The position numbers and the translations under genes are program-made. 64,000 nucleotides of DNA, from NCBI GenBank assembly GCA_016283935.1, contig JAEENX010000007.1, positions 139,123 to 203,122 of the forward strand, read 5' to 3'. This document shows positions 44,538 through 53,900 of the stretch, piece after piece (within the stretch, counting starts at the first letter, position 1; each line of letters starts with the position of its first letter). The notes under the pieces were generated by a model that was not told the DNA's origin, made no database searches, and saw nothing but the letters and a program-made list of their open reading frames with translations. Origin of the DNA: Bacilli bacterium (GTDB lineage Bacteria; Bacillota_I; Bacilli_A; RF39; UBA660).

Positions 44538-45674
44538 CTAACTATTTATGAATTCTACATGTATTGGTAAATTATCATCATTTCCAACACCATTATATGA
44601 ATAATTATCATGTACTTGATCTTTATAGAAGTTAATAGAAACACTATAAAGTGGTTCAATATTAACACTAAATCCTGTTACATAATCATATAATGAACAT
44701 TTACTTGTACTTATACCCAAACTAGATATCTCAGTTGGAGTAAATAATGCATCTTTTTTATAAGTAGTTGCTCCAACTTTTACATCTTCATTTAACTTAT
44801 AATATTGTGCAGTTGTTACAGTACAAGAATCACTTTGAACACACTCTAAGTAATATTGATTAGTCATATCTAATCTTACATATTTAGGATCAAATGTAAT
44901 ATTTGCTTTTTCGTTATCTCCACTATCACGTGAGTTAGATAATCTTAATGTTGCATATAAACTATATTCTTCGTCAGATATTTCATAAGATACATCTGTC
45001 TTTTTTATAATATATGTAATATAACCAGCTAATTTTTCAACATATGGTGAAGTACTTTCAGCCCATATTCTAATAGTTACTCTATCACCATCATTAAATA
45101 CTAAACTAGATGATAATTTCTTAGATACATGAATCTTAAAACTATCACTATTATTAGCTTTATAAATAGTTCTTTGATAACTAGATGCATTGATAACATC
45201 TGAAGGATTTGATTTTACTAATGATACTTCAAGATTGTCAGTTGAATGACCGTCTCCAGTTGTTACACATTTATAATTATCATCAACTATACAGAAGTTA
45301 AATGTATAAGGAATATCAGTATCAGATGTTTTTAATGAGTTTCCTTGTTTAGTAGAATACAATACGATTGTATTATCAATTCCACTTGAAGAACCATCCC
45401 AACTATATGAGAAACTGTTCTTTAAATTATTATGATTAACTCTATCTAAGTCTCCTGTGTATGATGTCAATAATTCACAGTTGAAATAGAAATTAGAAGA
45501 TAAATAATATCTATCTTTAATAACATTATAGATATATCTAGACAATGTTATTGTTGGGAATATTAATATTAATACCATTAATGCTATAAATACTAATTTA
45601 GTTTTATTATCTAGTTTTTTAATTCTTTTAAATACGTATTTTGTAAAATCAGTAATTTTATGAATGACTTTCAT
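44538..45674 (-). CDS. SipW-class exported protein with six cysteines
   Basis: A 378-residue protein. A basic cytoplasmic tail of about 27 residues, a membrane segment ending TITLSRYIYNV (near residue 50), then a beta-rich external domain. Cys occur in FNCELL, FCIVDDNYKC, ECVQSDSC and SKCSLYD, which is high for such an AT-rich low-GC organism and fits disulfides made by the neighbouring CPHC protein. LSRY resembles the SipW junctions of the next gene. Function unknown; probable fibre component. AAAGGAATG before the ATG. Confidence 0.78.
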   Translation of the reverse strand: MKVIHKITDFTKYVFKRIKKLDNKTKLVFIALMVLILIFPTITLSRYIYNVIKDRYYLSSNFYFNCELLTSYTGDLDRVNHNNLKNSFSYSWDGSSSGIDNTIVLYSTKQGNSLKTSDTDIPYTFNFCIVDDNYKCVTTGDGHSTDNLEVSLVKSNPSDVINASSYQRTIYKANNSDSFKIHVSKKLSSSLVFNDGDRVTIRIWAESTSPYVEKLAGYITYIIKKTDVSYEISDEEYSLYATLRLSNSRDSGDNEKANITFDPKYVRLDMTNQYYLECVQSDSCTVTTAQYYKLNEDVKVGATTYKKDALFTPTEISSLGISTSKCSLYDYVTGFSVNIEPLYSVSINFYKDQVHDNYSYNGVGNDDNLPIHVEFINS

Positions 45675-45695
45675 ATTAACATTCCTTTCTATTTA

Positions 45696-46481
45696 TTATG
45701 CTGATTGAGCATATTGTTGAGCATAGATTTTAATACTTAATAATTCAATAATATCTTGATATTGAACAGTATTAGCATCTCCAGCTAAACTGTAATGAAT
45801 TATATATCTATCTGCCATATCAGATCCATATGTTTGTTGTAACAAACTATTTGTTAACGGATAACTGAATTTATAGAAATATGTATTATCACCATCACAG
45901 AATAAACCAGTCTTTATAGAATCTTCTGCTGTATCACTACAAGCACCAGATACTGTTGATAAATATGGGTTTACTCTTGATGATGTATATATATTTCCAT
46001 CATGTGTTTGAACTTCAATATAATATGTAACTGGTAAATTAGTAGTAACTAATATTTCAACATTATATTGCATTCTAACATTTATTCTTTTTCTTGTAGT
46101 AGTTCCACCGGCTTCTACTACATCTTTGTAATTTCTTACTTCAAATACATATTCTTGGAAGTTACCATCTGGTTCTACAACTGGTAATGCAACATTATCA
46201 ACAATTGTATCTCCATCAAGATTAACTACATCTAATAAAGAATATGCAATATTAATACTTGTATTTGAATTACCACTACTAGCATATCTTGATAAAGTAT
46301 TTGGAAATACTATCAAAGTAATTATTACTAGTAAGATACCAATTGCAAGTGGTATTCTTTGTTTTAATTTTTCTTTATTAAGCTTATATTTCAAAGGCTC
46401 ATTTGGATTCTTTTTAATCTTCTTTATCTTTGGTAATTTAAGCTTAGGAAATTTTATTTTCTTTAAATTAATTTTTTTCAT
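45696..46481 (-). CDS. SipW-class exported protein with Lys-rich cytoplasmic tail
   Basis: A 261-residue protein with an unusual N-terminal tail of about 40 residues of repeating Lys and hydrophobic pairs (KINLKKIKFPKLKLPKIKK), a membrane segment (about 45-63) and NTLSRYASSGNS (near 61). The mature domain starts with NTSINIAYSLLDV. Two Cys (GACSD, LFCDG) lie in one loop. It overlaps the signal peptidase C gene by 4 bases, which suggests that enzyme cleaves it. GGAGGC lies 9 bases before the ATG. Confidence 0.82.
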   Translation of the reverse strand: MKKINLKKIKFPKLKLPKIKKIKKNPNEPLKYKLNKEKLKQRIPLAIGILLVIITLIVFPNTLSRYASSGNSNTSINIAYSLLDVVNLDGDTIVDNVALPVVEPDGNFQEYVFEVRNYKDVVEAGGTTTRKRINVRMQYNVEILVTTNLPVTYYIEVQTHDGNIYTSSRVNPYLSTVSGACSDTAEDSIKTGLFCDGDNTYFYKFSYPLTNSLLQQTYGSDMADRYIIHYSLAGDANTVQYQDIIELLSIKIYAQQYAQSA

Positions 46482-47224
46482 TTCTTAAGTGCCTCCAAAT
46501 TCGCTTTTATTTTCTTTTGTTGTACATTTGAAGAATCACTTTCAGTATTTGCATTTTCTTTTAAAGAAGATCTAGTTTTTTGAACAATTTCTTGTTCTCT
46601 CTTCATTTGTTCCATTTCTTGTTGTTTCTTAAATAAGAATCCAATCTTCATTGTTCTCAATACTTTTTTAGTCTTTTTATTAGAAGACTTTAATGCACTT
46701 AAATCACCTTTATAAGTTGTAGTTTTATATTTTCTTTCTTCAGTACTAAATACTAAAGTAAATAACAATAATGTTATAAAAATAGCAACTAATACTTTAG
46801 GTTCTGAAATAACATTTTTCCAAATCCCTGCTTTAGGTATTACTAATACTACTTTACCAACAATATCACCTCTTGATATTGAAAAGTCATCTGCTGTATT
46901 TGCATCACCTCTAGTAACAAAAGTGTCACCATTAGCAATAACTAATCTATGTGTAATAAGTTCTCCTTCACTCATGAATGTAACTATATCACCTATCTTA
47001 ACATCTTGTGTATTCTTTACAACAACATAGTCATTTATTTCAATTGTTCCAGACATCGAACCTGTTACTACATTAAATATTGAGTATCCAAATAAAGAAG
47101 CATAATCTTTTCTAAATAGATTAACTTGCATCCAAGCATCTAATGATAGTAATAAGATAACACCAACTATACCCGCAAGAACTCGAAGTACAATTTTAAA
47201 TACTTTACTTATTCTCTTCATCAT
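46478..47224 (-). CDS. SipW-type signal peptidase C
   Basis: A 248-residue S26B signal peptidase with Ser in FNVVTGSMSGTI (near 54), His in LITHRLVIA (near 84), TRGDANTADDF loop (near 98), a C-terminal membrane segment (about 140-160) and a long basic, Gln-rich cytoplasmic tail (about 165-248) with coiled-coil character, absent from most SipW. TGGAG lies 7 bases before the first ATG. The stop overlaps the next gene. Adjacent to the TasA-like gene at 47227, as sipW is to tasA in Bacillus. Confidence 0.92.
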   Translation of the reverse strand: MMKRISKVFKIVLRVLAGIVGVILLLSLDAWMQVNLFRKDYASLFGYSIFNVVTGSMSGTIEINDYVVVKNTQDVKIGDIVTFMSEGELITHRLVIANGDTFVTRGDANTADDFSISRGDIVGKVVLVIPKAGIWKNVISEPKVLVAIFITLLLFTLVFSTEERKYKTTTYKGDLSALKSSNKKTKKVLRTMKIGFLFKKQQEMEQMKREQEIVQKTRSSLKENANTESDSSNVQQKKIKANLEALKK

Positions 47225-47226
47225 AA

Positions 47227-47898
47227 TTATGCTCCAATCTTTTGTTTAGCTGTTACAGTAACTGGAACATTTAATTGATTATCTGTACTAGATCCAAGTA
47301 ATGTATCAAGAATACTACTTACTGAATTTTGATCACCAGATCCAAATTCCCAAATAATATCAGCTCTTAACTTAACCGGTGTATTTAATTCATTTAATAA
47401 TACTGAACCAGTAAATTTACCATCAACAGATGTTAACAATGTTGAAGTTGAACCAACAACTTTGTATACACCAACTAATCTTAAATTTGATTCATCACCA
47501 TCAAAATCCAAACCAGTTAAATCATGTATATAATTTTTAACATTTTCAAAATCCATAAATACTTCATAATCAACAGCAGTCTTACAACCACTTACATCTA
47601 ACGTAATAGTAAATGATCCCATTTTACCAGGAGCTATATATCCTTCTTCTACATCTACTACATATGGTGAATCAGATAAGTTAATCCATTCAATATCATC
47701 GATATTATAGTTTTTAACATTGTTTGATTCATCTTTAGTTGTAATATCTGTATCATTTACTTTTACTAACCAATCAGCTACTTTTAAATTTTCATTTAAA
47801 GAAGCTTCACTTGAATATTTAGCTAAAGTATTTTGAATAGTAAGGCATACAAAAAGAATAAGGAAAACTGCACTTATAATGATTACATTTTTCTTCAT
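47227..47898 (-). CDS. SipW-class exported protein, TasA/camelysin-like
   Basis: A 223-residue protein. The leader ends IQNTLAKYSSEAS (near residue 25); the mature part begins LKVADWLVKVN, followed by EEGYIAPGKMGSFTITLDVSGC (near 82). It parallels the plus-strand protein at 41559 in length, leader and the APG motif. It lies one base pair away from signal peptidase C, giving a tasA-sipW-like pair. ATG 47898 follows AGGTGGTG. Confidence 0.84.
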   Translation of the reverse strand: MKKNVIIISAVFLILFVCLTIQNTLAKYSSEASLNENLKVADWLVKVNDTDITTKDESNNVKNYNIDDIEWINLSDSPYVVDVEEGYIAPGKMGSFTITLDVSGCKTAVDYEVFMDFENVKNYIHDLTGLDFDGDESNLRLVGVYKVVGSTSTLLTSVDGKFTGSVLLNELNTPVKLRADIIWEFGSGDQNSVSSILDTLLGSSTDNQLNVPVTVTAKQKIGA

Positions 47899-47965
47899 TG
47901 CAAACACCACCTATTCTAAGTACAATTATACCATATTAATATATAAAATAATACATTTTTTACAT

Positions 47966-47996
47966 AGAAAAAAGACACATTTATGTGTCTTAATTC
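47966..47996 (-). terminator. Terminator of the giant surface protein gene
   Basis: AAGACACA-TTTA-TGTGTCTT followed on the minus strand by TTTTTC. Confidence 0.82.
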
Positions 47997-50900
47997 TTAA
48001 TGATTATATAAGTATATACATCACCAACATCATGGTTTCCATTGTATAAAGTAAACATAATTCTATATGTACCTGTTTTTAATTCAATATCATCACGAAG
48101 TTTAAATGATATACGATAAGTTCCCATTTCTCCACTATCGCCATGACCAACTAAAGCATCAGATTTAATCGTCATCGTACTAGTATCAAATAAATCAGTT
48201 GCAGTTAAATTACTGTTATCACTGAATGTTGTTGAACTTAAGTCAAATACCTTACTGATATCTGCTTCTTCATAATCATAACTATTAATTGAAGAATAAC
48301 TTCTTCTCATTAATGATACTTTAATTGATGGATCAACATATGAACCGAAGTAACTTAAATCGATATCAACTGTATCTTCTCCACCAGTTGTCTTACCATT
48401 CTTATAAATAATAGTATCAGATTCTTCAGCTATTTCTGAATTTAAACCATATTTTTCATTTACTAAGTTTAATCTGAATGTATCAGTACTATTAGTAATA
48501 GTATCACCTTGCTTAGCAAATAAACCATCAGCAGAAGCAAAGGCAGTAACTCTAAATTCATATAAACCAGATCTAATATTACTATTTCTTAAGTCTACTG
48601 TAATAGTCTTATTAATATTAACAACATAGTCTGCTAATTTTAATCTTACTAAACCATTTGATGCAGGAGCATAACCAGTTTCACCAATGTAGAATACTGC
48701 ACCAGCAAGTTCATCACCTACTACTTGAGAAGCTATTTCATTACCTTCGTTATCATATGTGATATTAAACATACCAATTCTTAAACCAAGTCTATCTTGG
48801 AAGTAGTTAGTATTTCTTACTGCTATATTACCATATTGTTCATCTGATATAGATTTTTCATTAACAGTAATATTAGCACTGAAATCAAATACATCATCTA
48901 CATAAATACTTTCACTTGATGTTGGATAATCTGTAACATCTAGTCCGAATGATGCATCAGTTGCATCATATAAACTGAAGTTCATCTTCTCCATTGTTTC
49001 AGATATTGGTGTAGAGAATACATATTGATTTTCAGCTTCAGTAGCTCTTAATGCTAAATAGAATTCTTCGTTAGTTATTGGAAGTGCACTACTATGAGTA
49101 GTAACATCTTTAAAATCTACAATAAATACGAATTGTTCAACTGTTGAAGTAACATCGTGTCCTTCAGAATCTTTATCAGCAATTAAATATCTACTTCTAG
49201 CTTCCATTTCATTGAATAAGTTATTATCACTTGTTGAGTCCATTCTTCTGAACCAAGAAAGTGGATAACTATAGAACGTATCTTCATCACCAGTATATTT
49301 ATTATCTATTGATGGTTTTAAGGCATCGCCTTCTAAACCAGTTACATCATAGTAATAATACTTAGGATCTCTATTATCTGAAATATCTAACATAGTAATT
49401 CTTGTACCAACAGGTAAAACATAAGATGTATATAATACGTGGTCTATTGTAGCACCAGGATATTGCTCTTCTGCTTTAGTATAAATATTATTTCCACTTG
49501 CATACATATTGAAATATGTAGAGAAAGTTGAGTTTGGAGTAATATTTGTCTTTGATGATAAGAATGACTTGTAATATTTACCAGGAGCCATAGAAGATTC
49601 ATAATCATCTGTATCATAATATGCAGTATCTAAGTTAACATATACTTTAATAGTTGTAGTTGTAGACTCAACTTCATTTTCTTGAAACATATGTGCTTTT
49701 AATGTGATTACTACAGTACCTAAATCAATATCATGTTTAATATTTCTTGAATTTTCAAAATTAATTACGAATCTTGGTATATTTTCAGATCCTGATGTAT
49801 CGTATCTTACTGTTCCATCATATGTATCACTGTCATTAACATTTGCTGTCTTTAAAAAGTTTGTATTACCTTCATTAATCCAACCTGAATCACTTGTTTC
49901 AATTGATAAACCAAATACAGATTCAGCAACATCAGAAGATGATGCAATAGTTGGAATTGATGATGGTTCAATTAATGATACACCATCATTTAATGCAGAA
50001 GCATCAAAATCAACTACATCGAATGATACTTTTAATGCATTACTAAATTGATACATTGCAAGTGATTTCATACCACTTAATGAATATTTAGATGCTGTTA
50101 AATTAACTTCCATAGCAATTGATGGAGAACCAATATTCCAATAATAATACGCTTGATTTTCTGGTGTTGGATTAATAATTGTTGAATATACTCTTCCAGA
50201 ACTTGAATTATTAGTTGAGTAGAATGTATTTGTATAGAATCCATGAACAGTATAATCTTGATTATTATTGTTAGTAATTCTATTACCACCTAATACATAA
50301 CCACTATAGTCTGTATTAGTTATTGTAACAGTTCTACGAGCATCAAAATCATAATTTGTATCAAAATAATTTCTTGTTAATGTTCCATTATTATCTTCAT
50401 ATACACCAACGAATGTCATACCATATACATTACCAAATGAATCTCCAATTTCTTCTGATGTTAAGATATTTAAGCCTTTGCCATTTAATAAGTATAATCT
50501 ATTACCACCAGAAGCAGATCTTATAACTTGTTTAACATCATCATCTACAGTAATTGTATTTCCATTTTTAGTTACTGTTGATAGTGTACCATTTGTTGTT
50601 ACACCTTCACTATTAGTATTTTGACAATTTCCATTATATGAATAGAAATTTTGTAACATATTTGCTTGTGCACTTGAATAAATAGTTGAACTATTACCAA
50701 GTTTTAAATTCTTAATATTGTTAAATGAATATTTAACTTTATCGAATTTATTAGTTGAGTCAGTTGCACCAGATAATAAGATTGATGAATTACTCATTAT
50801 TACATTATCTGCTCTTTGAATTGAAGCCATACGTTTTGGATTATTACGTGTACCCCAATTAGTTAAGTAGATATAACTTGTACCACCACTACTTGAATAA

Positions 50901-53900
50901 TTACCTGAGCCAAAGATTGATTTATCAATTGTAACTGTGACTTTTCTATTTATATCAGTTACATATATATCAATACCTTGCATTACTGACTTAGTTTTAT
51001 AGTCGTATGATTCTGCATCTTTAGAACCTGTTTCAGATCCACCAAATACAGTACCATGAATATTAACAGTAGCATTACTATTGTTACCTGCTAATGTAAC
51101 ATTTTTAAATGGAGAATTATTATTTCCTACTCCAAATATATTTCTAACTTGTGTAGTTATAGTATTTTGTAATCCTACATATACATGTGAAGATCCATAG
51201 ATTATATCTCCATATCCACCACCATATACATTTTCGCCAATAGTACCTGAATCAATATATACATACGTTGAAGTTGGTACATCAGCATCACCTACGTTTG
51301 CGTCTTTAGCATAACCACCACCAAAGACGCTACCATCAATCGTGGCGTTACCTGTTATCAGGACATACGGCGTCGAATACATCGTTGCAGGAGTTTCCAT
51401 CGTGGCATCATTTACATCACCGAATGATGAACCAAATACACTACCCGTTATATGTCCTCCATTAACGGCGACTCTTACATTAGTACTATTATTTGTACCA
51501 GTAACGGTCTTAGAACCACCACCATATATATTACCAATTTCAACGGTAGAACCAGGATTTTTGCCATTTATCATTATATTAACACTATCAGTTTTACCAC
51601 CAATATTGTTACCACCATAAACATTGCCAAGAGTGATATCACTTATTTTTTCATCTATTCTAGGTAAATTAAATGCAGTTTTATCAATAGTTACAGTTTG
51701 TCTAACTCTTGTAGTTGAAGAACTAACCCGACGTCCATATTGATCTCTAACTTCAGGTTTACAACCTTCCAAGTAATATTCGTTACCATCTGCATCATAA
51801 GCAATAACGTATTGTTCAACATATCTCCAATAATAATTATATAAATCAGGATCACGTTGAGACATTTGATAATTAAATCCTTCCGGCCATAACGCAGCAA
51901 ATGAATAAGTATTTACACGCCCAGGTTCAAGAGGATAAGATTTTTGCAAATCCCATCTATCTCTTTCATCAATAATTATCGCATGATCTGCTATTTGAAT
52001 ATTAGCATTAGAACGATTGTGTGCAAATTCACCAATAAGATAAGCTTTTAATTTAAATTGATATTTTACAAATGTTACATTTGTTGTAGCATTATATAAC
52101 TTAATAGTATAGTTGTCATTGTTCCAATTAGTAGGATCCACATTATTAACCCATACATCATATGATAAACCGCCTGTTTGGCAAATATCAACAGTAGGTT
52201 TCTTGAATGAAGCTAAAGTACCTGTGGAATTCAATTCACCAACAAGAACATTAGACGTTCCAACATCACCATTTGTATTAGAACCACCATATACATTTTC
52301 TATTTCTCCACCTTCAATATATGCTTTAGTTTCAGAAACCGAAGAATTATTACCACCAGAATATAGATTTGTTATCTTTGGATGTCCATTTATTGTTACT
52401 TCAGCATTACCACTTACAGTACCATTATTTGATGCTGCAAAAACGTTGTTAATAACAGTTTGAGTATCACCATTATTTACAATACGTAAGTCAATATTAC
52501 CATTTACAGCAGCATTATTTCCACCACCAAAAACAGATCCTCTTATTTTAACGCCATCATTAATCAAAAGATTTAATGTTCCATTTCCATCATCAAGATT
52601 AACAGTTGCTAAATTTCCACCACCATATACATTGCCATATACAGTAGTACCAGATCCAGCTAATTCTATATAGGTATCTGTACTTTGAACTTCACCAAAT
52701 CCTTTATACATTTCACTTTTAAATGTATTATTATTCCAGTCGGTTAATCCCCAGCTTCTCCACGCTTCACCTTCTTCAAAAGGAATCCATGTAACAGTAG
52801 TATATTGAGGATATTTTGCTTTATTATCTATTGCATATGAAATAAATTCAGGTGCAACATATCCATCGTTATTTTTAAAAACTTTAGCAGTCTCAACAGA
52901 ACTAGAATATCCACCACCATATACATTTCCTTTAACAATAGTATCAGTTAATACCATAGTAAGTGCAGTCGTAACTTTTCCTTTGTTTCCACCACCATAT
53001 ACATCGCCATTAATTGTTGAATTACTAACATATAATTCTACTGAATCAACTGTAGCAGCAGATAAATAAGTATAATACTTAGTAAAATAAGAAATAGCGC
53101 ATCCATTTTGAGATATCAACTCAGCAGTATAATATCCATCAAAATAAACATTTATTTTTTGAATTTGATTTCCATATACATCTTGTCCAGCAACTATATT
53201 AAATTGTTGTGATCGTCCAGGTTCAAAACCGCTTGTACCTGTTGTATAACTTGTAGATCTACATGAAGTATCTTTAGATATTGAACCTTGATATTGGAAA
53301 TAAGTTGTTCCACCATATCCTGCTCCATATAATTGATCTATAACAGAGTTATTGATTGTATTCTTTGCACCGTTTTTTATAGTTCCAAATTCTGAAGCCC
53401 CAAAATACAATCCGATACGAGAGTTATCAACGTTAACTATTACTCCATCTATCATTTCAGAAGATTCTAGTTTTCCACCAGCATAAAATTCATTTATATA
53501 TGATCCATTGATATTTATATAAACAGGTCTATTTGAACCAGAACCATAAACACCATGAAAGTTATCAATATATCCACCATCCAAATTTATATATGTATTA
53601 ATGGCATTATATCCACCATATCCATAATTTGAAGACAGTGTCTTTACTCTTCCACCCAATACATTAATGGTAGCAACATTTGCCCATCCATTATATTCAA
53701 CATAGCCACTCGTTAATAAGTCTGCATATGCTTTTCCACCGAATAATATATATTTAATAGAAACCGAATTATTTCCCTGAGTATTAACGCCAGCAAAAAT
53801 ATTATAGTATCCGCCATTTACTCTAACAGAGTTAGCTGGTCCTACATTTAAATCTATTAAATCAGTATTTACTGTTTCAGTAACTTCAAAATCTGTATTT

